A DNA stretch of 64,000 nt from Eustoma russellianum (taxonomy: Eukaryota > Streptophyta > Magnoliopsida > Gentianales > Gentianaceae), in assembly GCA_036186865.1 (NCBI GenBank), contig AP025062.1, forward strand, positions 12,147,891-12,211,890, read 5' to 3'. The notes beneath the pieces were generated by a model. The model was not told the DNA's origin. It did no database searches and was given only the letters and a program-made list of their open reading frames with translations. The translations under genes were made by a program, and so were the position numbers. This document shows, one piece after another, positions 21,761 to 32,255 of the stretch (its first letter is position 1; the number at the start of each line of letters is the position of its first letter).

Positions 21761-24199
21761 TGAGAAATTAGGATTTGAGTGATTTGAAAATGCATGATTT
21801 AAATGTTACATGTTTATGAAATGTATGAATTAAGTGTTGCTTGATATATGTACGTGATAAAAATGCTTTACATATTTATATATAATGTTGTCGTACTGAC
21901 ATGCCATGAAGCGTTAAGTCTTACATCATATGGCACAAATTTGTTGTCTTTATACTATTTTCAGGTGCCATGATTAATGAACTAAACTAGTTTATTAAGT
22001 GAAGTGCTTAAGTTAAATGAACTAACTAGTTCACTAAATGAAGACATATTTGGAGAGAGCTATATGGTAACAAAGTTGAAATGGAAAGTCTCCTCATCTC
22101 ATTCAAACTCACACACCACATACATATATATATTTCATATGCAAATTTTTTTAAGGACACACTATATGCTTATGTCCCGACGTTCCACCAACACGTCATA
22201 TATATTATAAACTTCACCGACATGTCACGTACTTACCATATAAAGATGGTCAGCCTATATACATAAAAAATATTCAGAAATTTCATTGCTCCACACGTCA
22301 CATTCAGTCCCAAAGTCATACCATGTTTACACAAATAAATCAACCATAATTTAGTCTAAATTCGTGGAGAATTCAAATTCAAGTTTCTTTTGTCACATGG
22401 GGCTATTTCCTCAGATATTGGAGCTGAATATACACCTTATTTTATGTATATTATGTGTGACATAATATATATTACATGTCTAAGAAGTTTGATTTTAATC
22501 GGAGAAAAATCGCGTAACCGAAGAAAGTCGAAAAATCGGTTTTCTACACCTCTACATGCTTGGATGTTTTTGGTCTAGATGTCACATGTATCTAGAAAAT
22601 TTTTACACATTCAAGACATATTAGAGAGTTTAGAAATATTAGTTTAGAGCTGATTGCAATTTACCATGTGTGTGAAGATTGTGCATCATTATGTGACAAA
22701 GTTTACCATAAGAGAATTCAGCATATGTGCAGCTGAGGTCACACGCCATTTCAGCCTTGTTGGATCCTAGGTGAAGCTTGTTTGACACTTTAATTGGTGG
22801 AGAATAAGCCATGTGATTGGTGACATTGAATAGGGCAACACACAAGGAAACAATTCAAAATACAACACGTTCTGAAATTGCAGCATATGCTTTTTGTGTT
22901 GGCCGATTTTTGGTGCTATATGGCCTTCAATTGTCTTCCAAAATTTAAGGGGAATCACATCATGATTATATGGAAATTAACCATCTTGATTTTAAGAATG
23001 TGTTTCAGATTTGCAAGGGGAATTTCCAGCTCATTTATGGAATACCAAAGTAGATAAGCAATGGCCTATCAAGAAGTGACAACTAGACAAAGACAAGTCA
23101 TTCGTCTAATCATGTTGCGCCAAGTAAGCAAGGTTGCGTCATTATTTATACAAAGTAACCTTCCAAGGGTATTCAAGACAATTTTTAACGAAGACTCTAA
23201 CCCTAGGGGGGCAGCCAACACACTATAAATTGAGGCAAAGATGATTCAAGCAAGGCTAAGCAAAGTTTATATTCTTACAAGTTCAAATTCTCTTGCTCTT
23301 AGCCTCAAGCCTATCATACATATCTTCCATATACTATATAGGCTTTGTGTAAACGACCCACATACATTCATCTCGTGTAAAAGATTGATCAAGGTGTGAT
23401 CAAGCCTTCATTCGATCGGTGGTGGTGTTCGTGTTGTTGTGTTTATTTTTTTGATTGTAAAAAAATGGAGTTGGTGTTTAACTCCAGTCATCCTTTAGTC
23501 AAGGTGTCATTTGTGATTAGTGAATACTGAGGAAGGGGTCCTCGAACACTGGAGTAGGTTGTTTTAACCGAACCAGTATAAAAATATCGGTGTTATTTAC
23601 TTTCAGCACTTTTACTTTAAGTTTTCAGTTTTCTACACCATTTTCATACTCAAGGAAAAAATAGCAAATGTTTTCCAAAAATCACAACATTTTGCAGAAA
23701 CATAGAAACACGTTCTATCTTTCATTTGGAACAAGTTTCATCAAATTTGGATAAATATAACTCAGTCAAACGTTAATAGTTCTGAGACTAGTGCAATCTG
23801 ATTCTTAGATTTGCAAAGGTTGAGAACATCAATGTGGTTGACATACTTACCAAGGGAATTGTGAAAAACTATTTTGACCCATTAAATTACACATCTTGAG
23901 GGTCATACCATAAAAGGTTCAGGTCATTTAGAGTTACCAATTAATAGGAATAAATTGTTTATTTTGGAGTACAGTTTCTGGCAGATTGATGCAATCTGTA
24001 CAAAAATGTGTTTTCAACGTGTTAGGCTTGAAGTTTTAATCTGAAATTTTTGTGAGACACTCATAACATCTGAGAGCACATTTTCACCAAACATAAACAA
24101 TTTTCAGAAGTGAGTTATTTGGTCCAAAAGTTTTAAAACCCGAATTTTCCACACTCACTATTCAACCCCCCTTTTTCGTGGCGCTATACAGGTCCTACA
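21761..24199 (+). repeat. Solo LTR E of a copia family related to element F, inserted in element D
   Basis: The segment lies exactly between the RNase H residues LNKRHA and KWVEF of element D. It begins like the LTR of F ('gagaaatt.ggatttgagtgattt' against 'agaaatatgagggtttgag') and ends GGTCCTACA as F ends GATCCTACA. Blocks at 21900-22010, 23380-23600 and 23690-24170 align with the F LTR in order, with many differences. No primer site, gag or second LTR is present, so it is a solo LTR of about 2.4 kb. The expected 5-bp duplication is not clean: the left flank is 'cccatttcattt' and the right flank 'tttgcatg'. Small frames inside show no known domain. Confidence 0.75.
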
Positions 24200-25352
24200 T
24201 TTGCATGCCTCTTATTCAAATTTCCTTGGCCTTTAAGGTACTTAAGGCTTTCATAATCAGTGTGGATCACAAATTCCTTAGGTTGCAAATAATGCCGCCA
24301 AGTTTGCAAAGATCTCACTAATGCATACAGTTCTTTGTCATAAGTAGAATAACTCAATGATGCACCTTTTAACTTCTCACTAAAGTATGCAATAGTATTC
24401 TTTCCTTGTGTAAGAATGGCATCCATCCTAAGCCCACTAGCATCGCACTCAATCTCAAAAGTCTCTTCAAAGTTAGGTAATCATAAGATAGTGGCTGAAG
24501 TGAGTCTTATCTTCAATTCGTCAAAGGACTTTTGTTGAGCTTGTCCCCAATGAAACCCAACATCCTTCTTGAAAATCTCGTTTAGGAGTGCGGCTATTGT
24601 GGAGAAGTCCTTCACAAAACACTGGTAGAATCTTGCCAAACCATAGAGGCCCCTAACCTCTCCCACGATTTTGGGCGTGGGCCATTCTATGTAGATTTCA
24701 CTTTCTCCTGGTCTATTTCTATCCCTGAAGCACTCACTACGAATCCTAGGAACACAACCTTCTCCATACAAAAAAAACACTTTTTTAAGTTGGCATACAA
24801 TTGTTGTTTCCTTAACATGTCAAAAAGATCTTTTAGATTGTCAAGATGGTCAAGCAAATGCCTAGAATAGATCAAAATGTCATCAAAGTACACCACGACA
24901 AACTTTCCAATGAAAGCTCGTAAAACTTCGTTCATCAAACTCATGGATGTAATGGTTGCATTAGTTAACCCGACAGGCATCACTAACCATGCGTACAATC
25001 CAAATTTTGTTTTGAAAGCCATCTTCCACTCATCTCCTTCATTTATCCTTACTTGAAAGTAGCCACTCTTAAGATCAATCTTAGTAAAGTACTTAGCACC
25101 GTGCAACATGTCGAGCATATCATCAAGTCTAGGGATTAGGTACCTATACTTCACTGTGATTTTATTGATGTCCCTACAATCCACGCACATTCGCCAGCTT
25201 CTGTCTTTCTTAGGGACTACTATCACGGGTACAACACATGGGCTCATACTCTCTCTTATCTTGCCCTTACTCAAAAGCTCCTCTACATGCCTCTGAATTT
25301 CCTTTGTTTCCTCGGTGTTTGTCCTATAGGCTGTCCTATTGGGAAGTGTGGC
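24200..25352 (-). pseudogene. Element D reverse transcriptase and RNase H
   Basis: On the minus strand the frame continues from gag after a TAG stop. RT motifs in order are SPCVVPVIVVPKKDRSWRMC, VDCRDINKITVKYRYLIPRL, the catalytic D in FTKIDLKSGY, and the active-site box YFDD followed by ILIYSR. The usual 'FGL.NAPATF' stretch is altered to VGLTNATITSM. A frameshift near 24690 precedes the connection domain (ARFYQCFVKDFSTIAALLNE). RNase H shows YFSEKLKGASLSYSTYDKEL and HTDYESLKYL, where DH is more usual. The frame ends abruptly at the E insertion and RNase H resumes at 21758. Confidence 0.87.
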
Positions 25353-27341
25353 CTATGGAATGAAGTCTATTTGGTATTCAATGCCTCTCAACGGGGGTAG
25401 TCGTGAGGGTTCTTCTTTGGGAAACAAAACGGAATACTCCTCTAATAAGGGCACAACACCACTAGGCAAAGAAGTCAGTAAGTCATCCCTAGAAAACAGG
25501 CAGTCGACGCTCTCCTTGAATAAAGGCACATAAACAATCTTCTGAGAATGCAATACATGGGTAACTTCACTAGGTTTTGCAAAGAACGTGTGTTTTGTGA
25601 CTGGATGTGAAACAAGTGAAGGGGATGAAGGTGTGAGGGTCATGGCCGAGGGCTTGGTGCCTTTGGCCGAGGCCATAGAGCTCTCTCTCGGGCTCCTCTT
25701 TCCCTTCTTGAGGTCCTCTAAGAACCTCTTGTCGGCCCCTTTTTCCTTCGAATCATTATGAGTTTTCTTTCTTCTTTGGTGATCCTCAAAAACTTTGTGC
25801 GGTGGTAATGCGTGGAGTTTAAACATCATGTTGTTAAACTTGAATGAATAGACATTAAGACGACCATCATAAGTGACATGCTTTTCAAATTGCCAAGGTC
25901 TACCTAGGATAATGTGACTAGCATGCATGGGTGCATCATCACACCAAATCTCATCTTTGTAACCACTTATAGAAAAAGATAGCAAAACTTGTTTGGACAC
26001 GCTTAACTCTCCACAATCATTCAACCAAGATAGCCTATATGGGTGGGGATGATCAATCAAAGGCAAATCAAGTTTTCTAATAAGTTCTACGCTAGCAACA
26101 TTAGCACAGGATCCGCTATCAATAATTAAGGTACAACACTTACCTTTCACCATGCAGTGGATGTGGAAGATGTTCTCTTGCTGTAGGGCCTCTTCTTCTT
26201 CCTTTACATGGGCGCTCAAGATTTTTCTGACCACTAAGAAGTCCTTGTAGGCGCCCTCTTCTTCCCTGACCTCTTCTTCATTGACCTCCTCGTCTTCCTC
26301 TTTGTGCTTAAGCTTTTCCTCCTCACTTTTGTTAGTGTAGCACTCATGCGTATAGTCTAGGTGCATGATCTTCCTGGGATTAGGGAATTCTCTAGCGTAA
26401 TGGCCCCTACCTTGACATTTGAAGCACTGAATGTCCCGAAATCTACAGGCGGGATTTCCTACTTTGTTCTCTCCTGCCCTATTCTTTCCTTTATCACCAC
26501 GCTTGCTTGGAGCTTGACTTGGTCCTCGGGTGGGCGTGGTTATGATTGGCCGGTTGGTTCTCCCACTAGGCTTAGGCTGCAATCTAGCTGAAGAAGACAC
26601 GTTAGTTCTAAAACCGTAACAACTAGCAGAAGAACGTACCTTTAACTGTCTTTCGACCCTTTGAGCTTTGTGTACCATAGAGTTCATATCCACGTAGTTT
26701 GTGACCTCAAGATGGAAGCCAATCTCCTTGTTTAGTCCTCTTAAAAATTGTGCCATAGTTGCCTGCTCGGGTTCTATTGTCTTGGTTCTTACCATTAAAA
26801 TTTCAAGTTCTTTAAAATATTCATCAACACTTTTAGACCCCTGCGTGAGCCCCTGCAATCTTTTCCATTCGGAATAGTTTGTGCATGAATAAATAAGATC
26901 GGTTTTCTTCTCCCACTCAAGATATGCTTCGGGATCACTCGTACCATAAAAAGAAGGAATGCTCATCTTGATTTTGAGAAAATCATCCTCATGAGGTGGC
27001 GCTCTGCTTGCTTGCAACTGGCCTTGGTGCCAAGCTGGCGCCTCGTCTATCTCTTCCTCGTAGAACTCTTCTGGTGGATATTCTTCTCACGGCTCACGAT
27101 GTCTCATGGGCGCTTTTCCTCGATCCCCTCTCCCTCGACTTCCCAAGGCAACAGACCCTCTGGCTTCACCTCCATGCGAGGTTTGTCCGTGGCTTTCTGC
27201 ATGCGCGTGTGCTGAGTTTTGGTTGGAAGTCCTTCGGTCCAACTCCTCAACCTTGTTAGAGATTTCTTGTAGCTTCTCCAACACCTTTTCAAGCGACACT
27301 TCAACCCTCGCCTCCTCTGCTACAGCATTGGTTGACGACAT
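25353..27341 (-). pseudogene. Element D gag and protease
   Basis: The start is ATG at 27341 (MSSTNAVAEEARVEVSLEKV). One stop lies near 27087. The downstream frame from 27017 gives PSFYGTSDPEAYLEWEKKTD, then jumps from NYSEWKR to LQGLTQGSKSVDEYFKELEI. In related Gag proteins a segment of several dozen residues carrying the conserved tryptophans lies between these two stretches, so an internal deletion is likely. The zinc knuckle CFKCQGRGHYAREF has F where the last cysteine is expected. An acidic K/E-rich segment follows, then an aspartic protease motif LIIDSGSCANVAS and a HIILGRPW motif. A TAG at 25353-25355 closes the frame before RT. Confidence 0.85.
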
Positions 27342-29070
27342 ATTTTTTCATGAAATGAATTAGAGAAAACAAGAAAAGAAAAACTTACACAAAGACAAAA
27401 GAGATTTTGTTATGTTAGTGAAAATCAAAATCAAGGTGTACGTTCCTCGCTCGCTCTTGTATAGTCACTCAAGTTTGTGCTTTCCTCGTCCAATCTTGAG
27501 CTAGATACAACCAAAGCAAGCTTTTCAAGTGGCTAACACAATCCGATGATCAATTGCACCTTTTCCTCCAATGTATCACCCAAATTTCAGCAACTAATAA
27601 GTAAAGGTATCAAGCCAAGAACAGGACAATTTGACACACTTAATCTTCTATAAATCAAAGAAAAAGGAAACCAAAAGTTACATCAGAGGCTGAGCCAAAA
27701 GAAAACAAAGGGTTGCCTTGGGCAATCTTTAGTTAACCTTAGCTTTATGCAAATTAATTACTAGTTGTTGATTCAAGTGCAACAATCAAGTATCCAAACG
27801 TAAGGCAATGAAAAAGGTGACGTATTTTGTGGCTTCAAAGGGCACGACCTTGCTGATTTTTTTCTATGGAACTTGATTTGCAAATAATTTTGAGAACAAC
27901 CTTGGTACTCTTCTTCTTGCACTTCTCTTTTTTTTGCACTTTTTTTCTCGGCTCTTTTTGGTATTCTGCCGAATGTTTTTTTGTTTTTATTTTTAGAACG
28001 TCGAGAGTAAAAAAAAAGATTTACTACGTAACTGTTGTTTGAATTGACTAAATTACCTACAGCAACAACTCGTTGTACTTTACGAAAACAAGCAACATGA
28101 AGTACGACTTTTGTGTTTTCTACTATGAGAGACACTTCTTTATCGTTTAAGAAAAAGAAAGGCAACATATGTGATACGAAGGAAGAGATGGAGTAATGAT
28201 CGTGTTTAGACAAGATGAAAATAGCAAGGAAAACACAAGTGAATAGTTTTGGTGTAGCTCAAGGGTTTTGGCCGAATAGTTGTAAGGACACCAAAGGTCT
28301 TGGATACAAAAAAATTTGCAACACAAACCAAGCAACAATGCAATCAAGTAACACAAGTCTATAATCAACTAAAAGCTTCGTTAACAACAAGATTTACGTT
28401 TGACTAGGAAGCACTTTTAAGCAATGAACTTAGATTTATATGCTATGACGGAATTTAAACCCCAGTACAATGAAGTTATTGTCAAGTGTGTATAAATAAT
28501 TGATCTTGAAATGTTAAGAGTACAAAATATTTACAAGGTACAAACTTTCTGCGCACGTAATGTGTTGGAAAAAAAGAGAGATGTAGCTTCCTGTTTTTTT
28601 ATATATAACAGGATGAATATGCCTTGAATCAAACAAGAAGACAAAAGGTTCCAAGAAACAGTTAAATTAATGGGTGCACGGAGTGGAGGAAAAAAACAGC
28701 AGGATGGAAAAGAATCCAACAAAGGTAGGAACTTTCTTTCCTTTTGTCTTCGTGCGTGCTGAAGGTAGTCAAAGACGCAGCCTTTTGTTTTTTTTTTTGA
28801 AAGATTATCATGCTATTGCTCAAGTAAGGCAAACGAAAAGAATCTAAGCAAAGTTTATGGCAACTTATGCATGCATGGAATGGAGGATAGCAATCGTGAT
28901 CTGAAGCAAAAAAAAGTAGGAACTTTTTTTTTGTTGAATAAGATGACAAGCAATATTGAGAAAAAAAAGAATAGAGAACAAGGATGAGTGATGGGCATTT
29001 GAGGATGATGAAGAAATCAGTAAGGAAATAAGAGAATAAAGGATATGCAAGTTGCAAAGAAGAAACCTTT
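27342..29070 (-). mobile_element. Untranslated leader of element D
   Basis: This sequence lies between primer site and gag start, is rich in poly-T/poly-A runs on opposite strands and has no recognisable protein. Such long leaders are common in plant gypsy elements. The right part (from 28304) is included in the assembly duplication. Confidence 0.6.
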
Positions 29071-29518
29071 GCTTTGATATCATTTTGACATGATCTTGGA
29101 TCGTATGGAATTAATGATCGCTTCTTTCAACTCCAAAGACACCTTTGATCAATCCTTGCATGAGACAATGGCACAAAGACCACCTTCTTGGACAAGAGAA
29201 GTCAACAATGTCTACTTCAAGCAATTCGAATCTCCCAATCCAACATGTTGTTCTGTATCCTGGGATTGTGATTCACCAACTAGGTTGCTCAGACATTGAT
29301 TGGATCTAGCCTTGTCACCTAAGAAAACACTCAAGAACAGTCATTAGCACCATAAACACATCCTAGGCCCAAGCAAAGACAACGCAAACAACAAGACTTG
29401 ATATTATGACACCAACGCATAAAATGACCATCCTGCCCTCCCACCAATCCTTATATCATATGATATGCAATAAACTCAAGGGCAATCAAATCATGGCCTC
29501 AATGATGAGCACCTAACG
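28304..29518. repeat. First copy of a duplicated block flanking the sequence gap (probable assembly artefact)
   Basis: This block of 1,215 bp recurs at 29529-30743, 1,225 bp downstream, with no difference that I found. All translated frames are the same. It contains part of the element D leader, the primer site (29071-29082) and the first 433 bp of the 5' LTR (29086-29518). The copies are separated only by ten N. In the real chromosome this block most likely exists once. Confidence 0.85.
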
Positions 29519-29528
29519 NNNNNNNNNN
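29519..29528. other. Assembly gap of ten N
   Basis: Ten undetermined bases. The left flank repeats the sequence up to 30743 and the right flank repeats the sequence from 28304, as expected where two overlapping contig ends were joined without merging. Confidence 0.98.
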
Positions 29529-30743
29529 ATACAAAAAAATTTGCAACACAAACCAAGCAACAATGCAATCAAGTAACACAAGTCTATAATCAACTAAAAG
29601 CTTCGTTAACAACAAGATTTACGTTTGACTAGGAAGCACTTTTAAGCAATGAACTTAGATTTATATGCTATGACGGAATTTAAACCCCAGTACAATGAAG
29701 TTATTGTCAAGTGTGTATAAATAATTGATCTTGAAATGTTAAGAGTACAAAATATTTACAAGGTACAAACTTTCTGCGCACGTAATGTGTTGGAAAAAAA
29801 GAGAGATGTAGCTTCCTGTTTTTTTATATATAACAGGATGAATATGCCTTGAATCAAACAAGAAGACAAAAGGTTCCAAGAAACAGTTAAATTAATGGGT
29901 GCACGGAGTGGAGGAAAAAAACAGCAGGATGGAAAAGAATCCAACAAAGGTAGGAACTTTCTTTCCTTTTGTCTTCGTGCGTGCTGAAGGTAGTCAAAGA
30001 CGCAGCCTTTTGTTTTTTTTTTTGAAAGATTATCATGCTATTGCTCAAGTAAGGCAAACGAAAAGAATCTAAGCAAAGTTTATGGCAACTTATGCATGCA
30101 TGGAATGGAGGATAGCAATCGTGATCTGAAGCAAAAAAAAGTAGGAACTTTTTTTTTGTTGAATAAGATGACAAGCAATATTGAGAAAAAAAAGAATAGA
30201 GAACAAGGATGAGTGATGGGCATTTGAGGATGATGAAGAAATCAGTAAGGAAATAAGAGAATAAAGGATATGCAAGTTGCAAAGAAGAAACCTTTGCTTT
30301 GATATCATTTTGACATGATCTTGGATCGTATGGAATTAATGATCGCTTCTTTCAACTCCAAAGACACCTTTGATCAATCCTTGCATGAGACAATGGCACA
30401 AAGACCACCTTCTTGGACAAGAGAAGTCAACAATGTCTACTTCAAGCAATTCGAATCTCCCAATCCAACATGTTGTTCTGTATCCTGGGATTGTGATTCA
30501 CCAACTAGGTTGCTCAGACATTGATTGGATCTAGCCTTGTCACCTAAGAAAACACTCAAGAACAGTCATTAGCACCATAAACACATCCTAGGCCCAAGCA
30601 AAGACAACGCAAACAACAAGACTTGATATTATGACACCAACGCATAAAATGACCATCCTGCCCTCCCACCAATCCTTATATCATATGATATGCAATAAAC
30701 TCAAGGGCAATCAAATCATGGCCTCAATGATGAGCACCTAACG
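29529..30743. repeat. Second copy of the duplicated block next to the gap
   Basis: Matches 28304-29518. It joins smoothly on the right to the rest of the element D LTR (30744-30902), while the first copy joins smoothly on the left to the leader. One merged copy would give a normal element D. Confidence 0.85.
30296..30307 (-). other. Primer-binding site of element D
   Basis: On the minus strand TGATATCAAAGC starts 3 bp after the LTR end GTCA. It differs at two positions from TGGTATCAGAGC, the tRNA-Met site. The duplicate copy is at 29071-29082. Confidence 0.7.
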
Positions 30744-30902
30744 CTGTTCATCATATGTTGGCACCTCTTGCACATTCCTTTTCAAGAAAACCCCAGTTCA
30801 AAACCTAGTTGTCTCACTTGGCTTCTTGTTAAGGGACCCGTATGTGTCTCGTTGGAGGGTCCTTCTGCAAGATCGTCATGAAGAGGCTCTTGATCCTTAT
30901 CA
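30311..30902 (-). repeat. 5' LTR of element D (592 bp)
   Basis: On the forward strand it starts TGACATGATCTTGG and ends CTTATCA. Aligned with 19900-20465 both share 'tcaactccaaagacaccttt' and 'accttcttggacaag', with many substitutions elsewhere. TTTAG follows directly. Confidence 0.85.
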
Positions 30903-31974
30903 TTTAGAAACCCATTACATGAAATAAAATAAAAGAAAAAAAGGGAGAAAAGGAGTGAGAAGAAAAGAAAAATTAAAGCAAGAGAAAAAATATAGTAGGG
31001 AAAGATGAAAAATATAACTAAAAGAATGAAGTGTTTGAAAGCCTAGGAAAAAAATAAAGTGTAGAAACCTAAAATAAAGTCTAGAAAGATAAAATAATGG
31101 TAAAAGATAAAATACAGTAATGAACCCCATGCAATATAGGGTAACTATGCAATATAGGTAATATGCAATATCGAACAGAGCATGCAACATAGGAGAAACA
31201 GAAGTGTGAAAGTGTGCAGTATTCATGGCACATGCATCCCTTCGGGGCGAGTGACTCCACAATACGTAGCGGGATCTACACTGACTCCATGATACAGAGC
31301 GAGGTACGTTGACTCCACGATACAGAGCGTGTGATAGGAGCCCAGGACATGCATTGCATAACATGGATAAAAAAGCATGATGTGTGATTTGATGCGATTG
31401 GGTGTGTGACACGGTAGTGTGAAAGAGCATGCATCATGAAGTTGCGCATTGGATATTTATATGTGTGACGAAATTATATGTCTTTATTATATGCTTAGAG
31501 CGGACCAGGTATGTGTTATTTGCTCTATTTGTACATTTATTGTAAGTATGGTTCCTTTTTGGAAAAGACGGTTAACCTACGGGTGATTTTCCAATCACTC
31601 ACCACTACTATAACGCCTTCCACAGGTGAGCCTGAGTATGAGTATATTTTGTAGAGCATGGGTCGACTGTGCGAGCTAGGACGAGTGAGCTTTGCGAGAT
31701 CTTTGGGAGACTTGATTGTTTTTATATTTATTTTGTTTTTATCAGACTTCTAGAATTCCATTTGATGTATTGGGTTTCGCCAGTCCTAAAATTTGATTTA
31801 TTTTTGCATTGGGATTATTTATAAATTGAATTTTACTTTTTAATTATTGTTTCCATGAAAAATTTCTACGTTATTTTTGCGTGTAAGAATTCTGAACGAC
31901 GCCTTGTAGTTCTCGCAGTAGACTACGGCGGGTGCACCATTCTCGATGCCAGGGTTCAGGAGCGGGGCACTACA
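30903..31974 (+). repeat. 3' LTR of element A, right part
   Basis: The block starts with the second TTTAG of element D and runs to GGGGCACTACA. Positions 31357-31974 align with 1-585. Upstream, at 31230-31345, three imperfect copies of a 'tgactccacgatacagagcg' unit follow each other. Positions 30915-31110 are purine-rich AAAAGA-type sequence. No gene is seen. Confidence 0.75.
31231..31345 (+). repeat. Short tandem units in the LTR of element A
   Basis: Units beginning tgactccacaatacgtagcg (31250), tgactccatgatacagagcg (31281) and tgactccacgatacagagcg (31310) repeat at 29-31 bp. They lie at the same relative place in the LTR as the hairpin array in element B, upstream of the 'cactcacc' zone. 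Confidence 0.6.
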
Positions 31975-32073
31975 AAAGGAGCGGGTGGCCAGGGTCGGGT
32001 GGCCCGATGGCGGCATAGTGGTATAGAGATCACGTGATCATCGGAGGAGAAAGCAGAGGGTATATATATATAG
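31975..32073. other. Unassigned sequence between element A and the LINE block
   Basis: About 100 bp, GC-rich at first (gcgggtggccagggtcgggt), ending in a short TATA run. It may be the original flank of element A. No feature recognised. Confidence 0.4.
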
Positions 32074-32156
32074 TTTTTTTTATTAAAAGGATATTTTATT
32101 GAGAAAAGGCCTCACTTTTGGCGGAGGAAAACCATTTTACAAGCGTCAGAATATGC

Positions 32157-32236
32157 GAGTATATATATATAGTTATATGTGTGTATATATATGTATATAT
32201 CTATATACATATATATCTATATATATCTATATATAT
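32157..32236. repeat. (TA)n-rich tract between two LINE 3' ends
   Basis: Imperfect TATA/TATC microsatellite. It lies between the 3' end assigned to LN2 (32074-32150) and the 3' end of LN3 (32256). Confidence 0.9.
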
Positions 32237-32255
32237 GCACTTTGTTTTGACAACA

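Larger units (their letters stand above)
19900..30902 (-). mobile_element. Element D: degraded autonomous-type Ty3/gypsy retrotransposon on the minus strand
   Basis: The order on the minus strand is 5' LTR (30311-30902), primer site (30296-30307), leader, gag-protease (27341-25353), RT-RNase H (25352-24200), integrase (21758-20392), purine tract (20466-20478) and 3' LTR (19900-20465). TTTAG flanks both ends. Gag, protease and RT were one polyprotein frame. The LTRs differ at many sites, so the insertion is old. It is broken by a copia solo LTR, stops and frameshifts. The integrase C-terminal region shows no chromodomain that I recognise, and I leave the lineage open. About 1.2 kb of its length is an assembly duplication. 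Confidence 0.88.
1..31974 (+). mobile_element. Element A: decayed, largely non-coding Ty3/gypsy LTR retrotransposon, split by later insertions
   Basis: Three separated blocks form one old element. Positions 1-585 are the end of a 5' LTR, followed by a tRNA-Met-type primer site. Positions 586-1950 and 15379-17287 are the interior. Positions 17288-19899 plus 30903-31974 are a 3' LTR. The last block aligns with 1-585 (shared text around 'gatgcgattgggtgtgtgac' at 31391 and 31). A polypurine tract sits at 17274-17287, directly before the 3' LTR. The interior totals about 3.3 kb and holds only a gag relic, no pol. It therefore resembles a large retrotransposon derivative or a dead chromovirus-type element. 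The 5' LTR is cut by the window start, so its own TSD cannot be checked. Confidence 0.75.

Noticed and set aside
21756..24204. Clean 5-bp target duplication for solo LTR E
   Set aside because: Left flank 'cattt' and right flank 'tttgc' do not match. The insertion is placed by the interrupted RNase H/integrase reading frame instead.
28304..30743. Genuine segmental tandem duplication inside element D
   Set aside because: Lack of any visible divergence between copies plus a ten-N gap at the exact junction argues for an unmerged assembly overlap.
31975..32073. Host gene fragment between element A and LN2
   Set aside because: Only about 100 bp, no reading frame or motif that supports a gene.
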